Source of the DNA: Dictyocoela muelleri
Taxonomy: Eukaryota; Microsporidia
Direction of reading: 5' to 3'
NCBI GenBank assembly: GCA_016256075.1
Contig: SDVU01000331.1
Coordinates: 1-14,989, forward strand
Length of the DNA stretch: 14,989 nt
Positions 1 to 8,320 of the stretch are shown piece by piece (within the stretch, counting starts at the first letter, position 1; the number at the start of each line of letters is the position of its first letter). Below the pieces are notes generated by a model, which saw only the letters and a program-made list of their open reading frames with translations, ran no database searches and was not told the DNA's origin. A program made the translations under genes and the position numbers.

Positions 1-958
1 ATTTAGAGCTTATTTAGAATAAGAATCATGTTCTCTACTCTTACCAATTGAGATTTACTAATTTTTGAAGGTGGTGAATAAACCGTTGTAGAACCAAAAT
101 TTGTTGTTAAACATCCTCTTTATTTGATTTAAATTTTGCTTTCATAGTTTTACTCCTTTTTAAAAGGAGAGATTGTCTCTTTTTTGTTATCGGGTAATGT
201 CAAAAAAAAGATTTTAAATATCACAACTGTCGTTTCAATTATATTGAGTTACGACATTCTGTTCCGAATCTATAATCTTTCTTACATTTTCAATGTTAAC
301 CCAAAGAATTTCATTTCAATTCTCCATTTTTAATCGGTTTCCATCAGTCGAAATTTTATTAATCATGTATAGACCTTTAAATCTATATTCCGAGGTCGTA
401 TTTCTCGATTATTGTATATAAACTGTCATGCCTATTCTGAAAACGAACTCTTTCCTACATTTATTTTTTTAATTAATTCAACTTTAAACCAATTTCCTAA
501 TTTTTTAATGCTTTTTCCAATGAATTACTTTTTATTTTTAAAGGATGAGTAGAAATTTTTCCGAATAATAATTAACGTGGTTAATATTTTAATATTGAAC
601 GTATTGGAAATTTAATTTTCTTATAGCGATGATGAGTATTTAATAAATATTCAATTTGTTTTTAAACATTCTAGTAGTGAAATACTACTTCCATTTATTA
701 TTCGGAAATCCATTCCATTGAGGAGATTTAGGACAAGTAAAAGATTTTTTGATACCCATTTTTATAATTTTTTTGCTGAAAATAAGATGATGTAAGCCGG
801 GTCCTCTATCAGAGTGAATATACCTTGACAGTTCGAATTTGGAAGGACAAATCTTATTTATGCAAATCCAAGAAGTAATAGATTGTAAGTCACCTAATAT
901 TCAGATCCTACTATATCTTGTGCATAACTCAGTAACTGTGAGGAGATACAGAGCTGTA
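1..958 (-). mobile_element. gypsy fossil piece: integrase core and C-terminal part
   Basis: Seen on the minus strand: around 780-900 the segment with RYIHSDRGP, followed near 700-730 by SPQWNG. This is the usual 'SDRG ... PQ(G)NG' spacing of the retroviral-type integrase DDE core (rve family). Further on (about 300-480) comes a K/R-rich stretch with IGMTVYIQ and RFKGLYMINKI, resembling the C-terminal GPY/F-type module of gypsy integrases. The last 200 bases are not assigned; they may be the tail of pol or the start of a following region. The piece stops at 958, where the foldback element begins. Broken, with several breaks. Family assignment is secure; the exact boundary of the C-terminal module is not. 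Confidence 0.78.
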
Positions 959-962
959 CATA

Positions 963-1160
963 CTTATAAGACCTTTATTGCAAGCTTATAAGACCTTTAT
1001 TGCAATCTTATAAGACCAACATTGCAAACTTATAAGACCAACATTGCAAAATTATAAAACCAACATCGAAACTTATAAGACCAACATTGTAAACTTATAA
1101 GACAAACATTACAAACTTATAAGGCCTTTATTGCAAACTTATAAGACCTTTATTACAAAT
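963..1160 (+). repeat. Nine tandem 22-bp A-modules, left arm
   Basis: Nine head-to-tail copies averaging exactly 22 bp fill 198 bases. Each has the core CTTATAAGACC then a variable middle (TTTATTGCAAA or AACATTGCAAA). CTTATAAG is itself an 8-bp palindrome. The middle copies share the AACATT variant while the outer ones carry TTTATT, suggesting local unit homogenisation. Confidence 0.92.
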
Positions 1161-1237
1161 GTATATGATTTTTTTTCTATTCAACATAAAAAAATAATAT
1201 TTTAAATATTAATAGAGTCCTTTTTATTATTATCATT

Positions 1238-1325
1238 CCTTCTTTGCATTATTATACACCCATCGCTGCATTATTATAGTTCCTTCGCTAGTTGATAAAC
1301 CAATTTGCTGCATTATTTTTGTCCA
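1238..1325 (+). repeat. B-modules of the foldback, left arm
   Basis: About four degenerate 22-bp units with the core GCATTATTATA and CGCTGCATTATT, the reverse complement of the B array at 2348-2435. More diverged than the right-hand copies. Confidence 0.7.
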
Positions 1326-1341
1326 ATTACAGGGGTTTTCG

Positions 1342-1430
1342 TAGTTATGACACATTTTTTCAAACTATAGACCAATTTTTTCCTAGCTACAGCCGATTTT
1401 TTCCAGACTTATAAACCCCTTTTTATAGAG
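1342..1430 (+). repeat. C-modules of the foldback, left arm
   Basis: Four 22-bp units with the pattern 'CTATAGACCAATTTTTTCC' or close variants, the inverted counterpart of the C array at 2224-2310. Followed by a GAGCTGCAG / CTGCAGCTC pair present in both arms. Confidence 0.68.
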
Positions 1431-1499
1431 CTGCAGGCACATTTTGTAAGAGTTTTAGAAGATCTGCTAAAATTCGCTTCGATAAATATATTTTTATAC

Positions 1500-2165
1500 G
1501 CTAATCTTTAAAGCTTATTAACCCTTATTTTTTAATAATTATTTTTAAACCATTATTTTTTTAACAGGGGTTAAAAAATAAATATTAAAAAATAATGGTT
1601 AAAAAATAAGAGCTAAAAAGGATATAAAAATAGAGATAAAAAAAGGGTTAAAAAAATAAGTGTTAAAAAATTGGGCTAAAAAATAAGGTAAAAAATAAAG
1701 GTAAATAATAAGGTAAAAAAAATAAGGATAAAAAAAGGGTAAAAAAAAATAGGGCAAAAAATAAGGACAATAAATAAGGGTAATAAAATAATGGTAAAAA
1801 ATAGGGCTAAAAATAGATTAAAAAAGCGTACAAAAATAAGAGAAAAAAAATAAATAAGAGTAAAAAAATAAGGGGAGAAAAACAATGGTAAAAAGGGCTA
1901 AAAAATAGATTAAAAAAATATTGTTCAAAAATAAGAGTTAAAAAATAATTGTTGGGAAATAGGGCTAAAAATATGGGTTAAAAATAAGAGTTAAAAAATA
2001 AGAGTTAAAAAATAAGGGTTAAAAAACGGGGGGCTAGAGATATGGGTTAAAAAGTAAGTGTTACAAAAATAAGGTAAAAAAACAAGGGATAAAAAGAGCT
2101 AAAAAAATAGGGTTTAATAAATAAAGGTTTGTAAACTTAAAAAATATCGTCAAAAAATAAATTAA
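1500..2165. repeat. Strand-asymmetric low-complexity centre of the foldback
   Basis: Dozens of degenerate 12-16-bp units of the form (T)TAAAAAATAAGGG or AAAAATAGGGCT on the plus strand. The left edge (about 1512-1562) carries the complement (AACCCTTATTTTTT), so the true axis of the palindrome lies near 1563 and the purine-rich side has expanded greatly. The open frame across this stretch is only a reading of the repeat and is not a gene. TTAGGG-like wording occurs, but not as a regular telomeric array. Confidence 0.75.
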
Positions 2166-2223
2166 TCGAGGTGTATTTTAGCAGATCTTCTATAACTTTA
2201 GCAAATGGGGTCTGCAGCTCTAT

Positions 2224-2310
2224 AAAAAATAGTCTATAAGTCTGGAATAAATGGTTTTATAACTTAGAAAAATGGGTCTATAGCTTACGAAAATGGGTCA
2301 TAAATACGAA
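2224..2310 (+). repeat. C-modules of the foldback, right arm
   Basis: Four consecutive units of 22, 22, 22 and about 21 bp, e.g. 2268-2289 (AAAAATGGGTCTATAGC...). Mirror copy of 1342-1430. Confidence 0.78.
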
Positions 2311-2347
2311 AACCTCTGTAATTGGTTTATACTAATGCAGCAACAGA

Positions 2348-2435
2348 ACTATAATAATGCAGCGAAGGGACTATAATAATGCAGCGAAGGGACTATAATA
2401 ATGCAGCGAAGAGACTATAATAATGCAAAGAAGGG
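2348..2435 (+). repeat. Four tandem 22-bp B-modules, right arm
   Basis: Four exact-length units starting at 2348, 2370, 2392 and 2414, each ACTATAATAATGCAGCGAAG plus two bases with at most a few differences. The near-identity suggests recent expansion or gene conversion compared with the degenerate left copies. Confidence 0.93.
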
Positions 2436-2512
2436 ACAAATCTAATGAAAAAGACTGTATTAATATTTAAAGTATTGTATTTATTTTGTTGATGGTAAAA
2501 AAATTGTATCCG

Positions 2513-2665
2513 TTTGCAATTAAGGTCTTATAAGTTTTTAATAAAGGTCTTATAAGTTTGCAATAAAGATCTTATAAGTTTGCAATTTGGTCTTATAAGT
2601 TTGCAATTTTGGTCTTATAAGTTCGCAACAAAAGTCTTATAAGTTTGCAATAAAGGTCTTATAAG
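2513..2665 (-). repeat. Seven tandem 22-bp A-modules, right arm
   Basis: Seven inverted copies of the A unit (TTTGCAATAAAGG...CTTATAAG), 21-22 bp each, ending in the terminal CTTATAAGTATG. Mirror of 963-1160. Confidence 0.92.
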
Positions 2666-2669
2666 TATG

Positions 2670-3123
2670 AAAAGGATTGTAAAAGCAATTTTTAACTGAT
2701 TCATATTTGCAATCATATGAATTAAATGGAGTGTTATATCAGTCGATATTTTCTGTAATGGTTAGGCTTAATTTAAGTTTCCGAATTTTTTTTTCGATTC
2801 AGTCTGAAGTTTTTAGATCTATTGCAATGTTCACAATCAGATAAAAGTTCTATTATTTTACTTATAAGATTTTTGATTATATAGCATTTAGTGAGTTATT
2901 AATCATTTTACTCTGACCATGGTGTCCTTAAAAAGAGTGTGCGAGGGTTATAAATTAATCACCTTTTGTTGTGAAATCTCTATTTTAGTTTCAGATAATT
3001 TATTTAGGGGTATATTAAATTTATTTCTTAAAACATTTTTTGAGAAAGGATTTATATTTTTATTATTTATTTCTGTGGAAATGCTATTTAATCTAGATAA
3101 AAAATCCGAGACCTGATTTTTTT
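2670..3123 (-). mobile_element. gypsy fossil piece: RNase H/integrase junction and zinc-binding region
   Basis: Seen on the minus strand: just left of the palindrome is QVSDFLSRLNS, matching the 'N-VADxLSR' signature that closes gypsy RNase H. An AT-rich spacer follows, then near 2800-2850 CEHCNRSKNF, which fits the C-x2-C half of the HHCC zinc-binding domain at the integrase N-terminus. An open frame of 92 codons crosses from the palindrome into this piece (2948-3226), but its last part is palindrome sequence, so it is not an independent gene. The piece ends at 2670 against the foldback. Broken, with several breaks. Assignment rests on short motifs and on position between RNase H and integrase core. 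Confidence 0.68.
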
Positions 3124-3485
3124 GGTAATTGAGTCGATTTTTTGGAAGGGGACAATTTTTTTGATTAAAAAAAATAAAATTGTAATGAGAATTAAATGCA
3201 ATTAAAAATAAAATTGATTTGATCATTGTCGTCGTCTTTGTAATTTAAAATTGTAATTTATTTAGAAGATGATCAATTTGTCTTTAATATCTTTGAAATC
3301 GAATATTTCAAAAAACACAAGATTGACCGATCTTAAAGACAAATTGGCCCTCTTCTAAATAAAATACAATTTAAAATTACAAAAGACAAGGACCAAATTA
3401 ATTTTATTTTCAATGGTAATTAATTCTCCTTACAATTTTATTTTTTTTTAATCAAAAAAATTGTACCAAAATCGACTCAATTACC
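3124..3485. mobile_element. Palindromic (hairpin) MITE-like element
   Basis: The left arm (3124-3290) and right arm (3329-3485) are inverted copies over about 160 bp, starting GGTAATTGAGTCGATTTT at the left and ending AAAATCGACTCAATTACC at the right. Even the loop contains a 7-bp stem (TTGAAAT 3293-3299 / ATTTCAA 3305-3311). The arms differ by scattered substitutions and small indels, so the copy is not brand new. No coding capacity. It sits inside the gypsy piece between RNase H and integrase motifs. A possible target duplication GATTT (3115-3119 / 3486-3490) is too weak to rely on. The GTCGATTTT near its ends recalls element X, but relatedness is unproven. Confidence 0.75.
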
Positions 3486-3502
3486 GATTTAGCAAGAATA
3501 TG

Positions 3503-3527
3503 GGGTCTTCTTTAGAATGTTGCCCAA
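3503..3527 (+). repeat. Merlin-1 left terminal inverted repeat
   Basis: Matches the reverse complement of 9499-9523 with about three differences in 25 positions; the terminal A of AGGTCTT is G here. Shared first seven bases with Merlin-2 apart from that change. Confidence 0.8.
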
Positions 3528-3663
3528 GACCAAGGTAGCTTCTCTGGAATAAAATTATAAAAAAAACAATTTTTAAAAATCAATTTTATCAAAATATTTT
3601 TTTACAAATTAAATAATAAAAATAACACATAATTTTATTACTACAGAAGAGGTCGATTTTTTT

Positions 3664-4078
3664 AGTCACTTTTAATATAAATGGACTAAGAAAAACGAAA
3701 ATATCGAAAAAATCGACATTTTCTATAAACATAAAATTTCGTGTATTTTTCGTCGTTATTTCTTTTTTAATAAATAAAATTTGATTTTCTTTTATATATA
3801 TGCTCATATACTCTTCAATAATCATATAATGCGAATCTAGACTTTATTTAATATATTTTGATAGGACAGCTTTCGCATTCGAGATATTTAGCGTAATTTG
3901 TTTAACACTTCATCAGAATTTGCTTAGTTATAAAATTTCAATAAATATTTATAAAATATTCTAAAAATACCATAGTATCTCTAGATTAATTTATTTTCGA
4001 TGTTGAAATAGAGACATTCTATTTGTTTTAACTTTATTTTCTATAATATTAGTCTTTTTCCTTCAATTAAAAACAATA
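3664..4078. other. Left interior of element X, nothing recognised
   Basis: AT-rich, many stops on both strands. Apart from a subterminal AAAAAATCGACA copy near 3706 I see no motif, gene or repeat. The open frame at 3589-3825 straddles the element end and is not a gene. Confidence 0.6.
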
Positions 4079-4080
4079 TA

Positions 4081-4152
4081 CAGTCAATGTTGTATAATAT
4101 AAACACCAGGTGACTGATATTTTTCGTGTATATAATATAATGTAATATGAAC
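4081..4152 (+). repeat. pogo left terminal and subterminal repeats
   Basis: Starts CAGTCAATGTTGTATAATAT; a second TAATATGAACA occurs at about 4142-4152. The inverted partner is at 5900-5948. Confidence 0.8.
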
Positions 4153-4387
4153 AATTTTTTTAATATAACTTTAACAAAGCAGAAATAAAAAAAATGGTAA
4201 TACAAGTTTTATCATTTGCAATTTTATTCCTTACGAATCAGATAATATGTAATCTTGAGATCTCTTGTGTTTTTCTTCTAGTTTAAAGTCTCCTTACATT
4301 TCCAAATATGATCTAAACCGACAGGAAAATGAGTTAAAAAGTATATTTACAATCCTTCCAGGGCCTTAATTACATCTTTAAAAGCCA

Positions 4388-5725
4388 TTAATTAATCTTA
4401 CTCAACAAAACAGATTCTTCTTCAAGCTCGGGATCGATTACTACTTTATGAGATAAGATAAGTTTTGATAATATATTATCATCTCCTGAATCATAATTAT
4501 ATAGAGTTATATCGTATGTTTGATGTTCCTCATTGCACGGTTCTTTAAATCTTTACATTTTTCATTGTTATTCTCATCGGGTAAGTTATAGCAATTTTCT
4601 ATTACTTTATTAAAACAATTTTTCACGGTTTCTATAGTCAGGCTATTCCATGATCTCGATATCCACAGAATTGCATACATCATTGTAATTTTTTGAGTCG
4701 TATTCTCAAAAAATAAAGAGTCCTCGTTATCAACCCTGTTTGTCACATCACGTAGCATATTTTTTTATACCCGTCTTTGAAGGCATTGATAATACCGTGA
4801 TCTAGGGGTCGGATCAATGAAGTCGTGTTAGGAGGGAAATAGAACAGTTCAATGTTTGATAGCTCTAGATCTTTTTGATAAACTGGAGCATTTTCCAATA
4901 ATAAAAGGATTTTTCTGTCTCTAATTTTCATGTCTTGATTTAAATGCTCTAACCATCTTGAGAAAATATCTAAATTTATTAACTCTTTTTATTATTCTCG
5001 TAATATACTTGTAGAATGTTGATGTTCGATTCCTTTAAAGCACCTTAAAGATTTAAAATTTCCAATTAATAAAGGTTAAAGCTTTTCTCCGGTTCTGCAA
5101 AAGCAATCAATAAAGTTACTATCTCTTTTGAGAATTTTCCATTGGCTTTATCATTTTCATTAGTAATATAGGTTCTATTACTACTTTTTTATAAAATATC
5201 CCGGTTTCATCACAATTGAACATGTTTCTCTCTTCATATTTGCTAATTTTGCACTTTAAAGTATCTCTAAAACCTTCTAAAAGATTGTCATTTCCCAAAC
5301 TTGCTTCTCATTATATTTTCTTTGATTTCAAACCATTTCTTTTAATAAAAGATGCAAGCCCTCCAGTAGAGGCTTTGAAGTCGGAAATGAAAAGTGATTT
5401 GGCTATTTCCTGTGCTTTTGATACTATACATCTGCGTTTATTGTCACATTCTTGCTTCTCATAAATTGAAAGCATTGATATAGAAACGTTCAATATACAT
5501 GGTTTTTCTTAAATTAGAGTTTCGAAATTATTTTATCATTTGTTTCAACCATCTCAGAAATATCACAATTAAGCAATTTATTGACAAGTCCAATAGATAC
5601 ATTAAATTTCCATGCTAATTGTCTTTGATTCTTATTATTTTCTGCCTTCAAAGTCAATGCAAAGGATTTTTCTCTCCAAATGTCAGTTCTGTTCTTTTTA
5701 TCTTTTCAGTATTTTTTTCGTTCAT
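4388..5725 (-). pseudogene. pogo/Tigger transposase pseudogene (CENP-B-like)
   Basis: DDE transposase that would cut and paste the surrounding element. From the ATG at 5725: MNEKNTEKIKRTELTFGEK then, one frame over, LKAENNKNQRQLAWKFNVS, the N-terminal CENP-B/psq-type helix-turn-helix. At 5311-5493 a second DNA-binding (Tc5/CENP-B) HTH with EIAKSLFISDFKASTGGLAS. Near 5200-5230 NCDETGIFYK carries the first catalytic Asp. At 4743-4931 RKILLLLENAP replaces the usual LLDNAP, so the second catalytic Asp is Glu; further on PPNTTSLIRPLDHGI holds the third Asp. At 4507-4758 the AILWISRSWNSLT block matches the conserved tail, and an acidic end (PELEEESV) finishes at 4388. Frame changes and stops (at least five) inactivate it. 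The span of about 445 codons is normal for pogo-like transposases. Confidence 0.9.
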
Positions 5726-5899
5726 AATAAAGGGTGATTTTTTAAAAAAATTAACCGCAAAATAAGACTAAAATCATTATTTTTATACGTTATTTTAAAA
5801 AAAACATTTTTAATGTTCATATTATAGAATCAATATGAACAATCCAACAAGTCAACGTTAATTAAATCAAAAAATCAAAAATAAAATCCTGCGTTCATA

Positions 5900-5948
5900 A
5901 AAAGGCGTGTTCATATTATGTATTATTCATATTATGCAACATTGACTG
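5900..5948 (-). repeat. pogo right terminal and subterminal repeats
   Basis: Inverted counterpart of 4081-4152, ending CAACATTGACTG followed by the TA target site. Contains two ATAATATGAA(C/T)A words. Confidence 0.8.
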
Positions 5949-5950
5949 TA

Positions 5951-6600
5951 TTAATAAATCACATTAAAGGCTTTCATAATGCGTTTACACACAGGGGACT
6001 CTGTTCTGTTATTACCTATGGTATATTGAAAGAACCTCTGATGGTGTCTTTCGTGAATTGGACTGCCCTTTTAGTTCTTCTAAAGGTATCTCATTTTTAT
6101 ACCTTTTATATTGTCTTCTTTTAGAATTTAAATTATTAAAATTTTTTTAAACTCATATTTATTTAATTTAAATTTTCTTAAATAGCTTTAATCAACAACA
6201 ACCAATTAAAACAAATACGCCAATAATTCTAATCATTGAAATGTTTATGATGAAATTATTTGTTTTCGAAATAACCAATCCAAATCCATCCAATTAAAAA
6301 TCATTCAGAATCGAAACATAACGCATGTCGTTTATCCTATACACGACACTTAACTCATATAAAAACATATGATAAAATACTTTTCTGAACAATCACTTCA
6401 TGATTGAGATCATTAATGACGCATTCGTAATTTAAAAACTAATTAAAACTCTTTGAAGGAATTAAAAATACCCGAATATGGGGTTAGATTAGAGATGTAA
6501 AATGGCGTGAAATTTCAACTAAATTTAAGATTTATTTTTCATCTTAAGTTCCTTAAAATATCCAGGATAAGAAGAATAGTTAGATTTTTATTTTTTTTTT
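5951..6600. other. Element X interior, nothing recognised
   Basis: AT-rich sequence, less biased around 5965-6090. A 68-codon plus-strand frame (5918-6124) begins inside the pogo end and shows no domain. No repeat or RNA signal seen. Confidence 0.5.
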
Positions 6601-6611
6601 CTTTCGCACTT

Positions 6612-6692
6612 AGTGTATTGTGATATTAATTGGCACGCGCGAAGCGCGCTACATGCGAAAAGCGACCGGTTCGATTCCCCGTGTTGCATTTT
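6612..6692 (+). repeat. Degenerate tRNA-like sequence with pol III B box
   Basis: GGTTCGATTCC at 6668-6678 is a perfect match to the pol III B-box/T-loop consensus, about 40 bases downstream of TATTAATTGGCA (6624-6635), a weak A-box/D-loop match. The T stem does not pair properly and no good acceptor stem forms, so this is not a working tRNA; it looks like a tRNA pseudogene or the head of a tRNA-derived SINE. A 5-bp hairpin CGCGC-GAA-GCGCG lies at 6636-6648. It is strikingly GC-rich against its surroundings and is followed by about 130 bases of T-rich DNA. Confidence 0.45.
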
Positions 6693-6830
6693 TCTTTAAT
6701 TTTTGAAATTTTTTATTTCTTTGATTTTTTTTAAATTTTTTTTTAATTTTTTAATATTTTAATTTTCTTTTTTATTTTTTTTATTTTTTTTTAATTTTTA
6801 TTTTGAAATTTTTACTTTAAAATTTAGTTT
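6690..6830. repeat. T-rich low-complexity tract
   Basis: Runs of T with occasional A (TTTTTAATTTTT, ATTTTTTTTTA) directly after the tRNA-like segment. It may be a pol III terminator-rich tail or simple-sequence expansion. Confidence 0.7.
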
Positions 6831-7355
6831 TAAATAAAATAGTGATTGATGTTTTCGGATTAATTTGTTAAGTTAACATGTATTGTCGAATGTGAAGCTA
6901 AAAACATTCGAATCGCTGCACTTTTGTCTGATAAATTTTTGGAATTTTATAATTAAAATTTTATTAATTTTTTAAAAGAAAAGTTTAATAATCATAAAAT
7001 GAATTATAATAAAAAATATAAATAATATATAATTATATCTATTCTAAGTATAAAAAGTAATTTTTTTTAAAATATTTATATTGTAAATTTTATTTTAGAT
7101 AATTAAAATTATATTATAGGTAAATTTTTAAAAATATTCTTAACAACAGATTTCATTATTTTTTTGAAATAAAAAATTTATATATTTCAGAAAATTACAT
7201 TGTAGATCCTAGGTCAAGCTATTACGTAGCCACTACCATACAATTGTTGTTATTAATAAAGCTTAAATTGCGTTATTAAATAAATATAATACTAATCTGA
7301 GTTGTTGATATGACTATTTGTTAATAATAATATATACTTCGTAATATATATGGTG
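6831..7355. other. Element X interior, AT-rich, nothing recognised
   Basis: No ORF, domain or repeat identified on either strand; very AT-rich from 6950 to 7190. Confidence 0.55.
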
Positions 7356-7413
7356 TGTAGCGTTCGTCGCATGATGTAACGCTTCTCGCATGGATGTAAC
7401 GCGTTTCGCATGG
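7356..7413 (+). repeat. Three tandem 19-20-bp GC-rich units
   Basis: Units at 7356-7374, 7375-7394 and 7395-7413, each TGTA(A/G)CG..TCGCATG. On the other strand they read GCGTTACAT..ATGCGA, resembling GCGCTACATGCGA inside the tRNA-like segment at 6645-6658, so they may be amplified fragments of it. Confidence 0.7.
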
Positions 7414-7460
7414 TAAATTGAAAAAAATCAGAGAATAAAGTTAAATTGAAAGTAAAATAG

Positions 7461-7507
7461 GTGGTCGCGTTGCGTATGTCTCGCGTATTGCGCGCCACAT
7501 TAATTAA
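7461..7507 (-). repeat. Inverted second copy of the tRNA-like core
   Basis: Read on the minus strand it gives TTAATTAATGTGGCGCGC, then GACATACGC and ACGCGACC. This aligns with TTAATTGGCACGCGC, CTACATGCG and AGCGACC at 6626-6667 on the plus strand. The B box is not preserved in this copy. Confidence 0.6.
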
Positions 7508-8320
7508 CAAATTCAATCTAGACAAGACTTTTGTTACTTATATAAGATATATTAAAGACCTCCGAATTAAAATTTCTTAATGCTTAAGGTTTCTTAGATT
7601 TTATTATTAAAAAGACATTAACTTCCTATATAGCTTTCTAACATCGAGCATTAAAAACAATGTTTTATATTTTTACAGTTCATTTTCTTGTATAAAAAAT
7701 ATGTTTTATCATACTCATATTTTAGGTAAAAGCTCGTTTAGTCTGTATTTAAGACATAATTTTGATAAAATCCACATATTGTATATATTAATTTCGATTA
7801 AAAGATGTCTATCAAGGTTAATCAGCACTTTCTGCTTCTCCATTTTATTTAATAAAAACAAAGAAAGAAACTGAAAAAAACATCTTAAAAAAATTGCAAT
7901 ATTGAGAATTATTTTTATACAAAAACATACTTTTATTAAAAAAAATTTGGTTTTTCCTAAATCGGTTGTTAGTTACTCGCAAATTTTTATCTTTTTACAT
8001 ATGAATGCATAAATGTATAAATATTTATTTTAAGTACAAGACAAACGGAAATCATTTATCAATCATCGCGATAATCTATATCTATTAAGCAATTTTTATT
8101 TATAAAAATAGATGTTGTCACAGACTTTGTAAGATTATACATTTTCACTAGATATTTCATCATATATACCTTGCCATTTTATCCTTCCGAAATTTTTTAA
8201 TCATTAATAAGTATATTATTTTTAAATCTCTTGTCATATGGGATCGAAAAAATTTACTAAAAAATGTTTTAAAAGAATATTTGCTTTTGAAATGACCGTA
8301 TGTATATTTTAAAAAATAAA
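7508..8320. other. Right interior of element X, nothing recognised
   Basis: AT-rich, no long open frame. I looked on the minus strand for a second pogo-like transposase (DET, DNAP or LDQG motifs) and saw none. Confidence 0.5.

Larger units (their letters stand above)
959..2669. mobile_element. Foldback-type element with 22-bp modular inverted arms
   Basis: Both ends begin CATACTTATAAGACC and point inward, and the two arms (about 959-1474 and 2174-2669) are inverted copies of each other. Each arm is built of three families of 22-bp modules in mirrored order: A (CTTATAAGACC, ending TTGCAAA), nine left and seven right; B (core ATAATGCAGCGAAG), about four on each side; C (core ATGGGTCTATAG), about four on each side. 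The arms end inward at a shared AGATCTGCTAAAA. The centre (about 1500-2165) is AAAAAATAAGGGTTA-like low-complexity DNA. This matches the known layout of Drosophila FB-like foldback transposons (long inverted repeats made of short tandem repeats, little coding). No ORF worth calling is inside; the only long one is a translation of the low-complexity centre. No clear target duplication. It separates two parts of the gypsy integrase. Confidence 0.75.
4081..5948 (-). mobile_element. pogo/Tigger element, full length with decayed transposase
   Basis: Inverted ends CAGTCAATGTTG(T/C)ATAATAT at 4081 and inward from 5948, flanked by TA (4079-4080, 5949-5950). Length 1868 bp with a single CENP-B/pogo-type transposase filling 4388-5725, the normal plan for the family. 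Copies of ATAATATGAACA lie subterminally near both ends (about 4092-4104, 4137-4152, 5812-5847, 5910-5948), plausible transposase-binding repeats. It is the youngest layer of the nest: it sits inside element X, which sits inside Merlin-1, which sits inside the gypsy fossil. Confidence 0.88.

Noticed and set aside
963-1160. Regular short repeats suggesting a CRISPR array
   Set aside because: The units are head-to-tail with no unique spacers, and an inverted mirror array exists at 2513-2665; this is a foldback arm.
1676-1885. 69-codon Phe/Ile-rich minus-strand frame, membrane-protein-like
   Set aside because: It is a reading of the AAAAAATAAGGG low-complexity foldback centre; the hydrophobicity is a by-product of base composition.
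1900-2110. Interstitial telomere (TAAGGG / TTAGGG-like words)
   Set aside because: Unit length varies from 12 to 16 bases with long A runs; there is no regular telomeric period.
2919-3116. 65-codon plus-strand frame
   Set aside because: Antisense shadow of the gypsy piece; no domain.
2948-3226. 92-codon minus-strand frame as a host gene
   Set aside because: Part of it is palindrome sequence and the rest contains the DFLSRL end of gypsy RNase H; it is a chance join at an insertion border.
3503-3527. A separate solo Merlin end unrelated to 9523
   Set aside because: Considered because of the 6-kb distance, but removing element X gives a Merlin of normal length with the transposase running up to the X border, so a single split element is simpler.
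3589-3825. 78-codon minus-strand frame
   Set aside because: Runs across the left end of element X into Merlin-1; composition-driven, no motif.
5918-6124. 68-codon plus-strand frame
   Set aside because: Starts inside the pogo terminal repeat and crosses its border; no domain or conserved feature.
6612-6692. Functional tRNA gene
   Set aside because: The B box is perfect, but T-stem and acceptor pairing fail and no proper anticodon arm forms.
7292-7525. 77-codon minus-strand frame with Arg-rich segments
   Set aside because: The Arg content comes from the GC-rich tRNA-like repeats; no protein similarity recognised.
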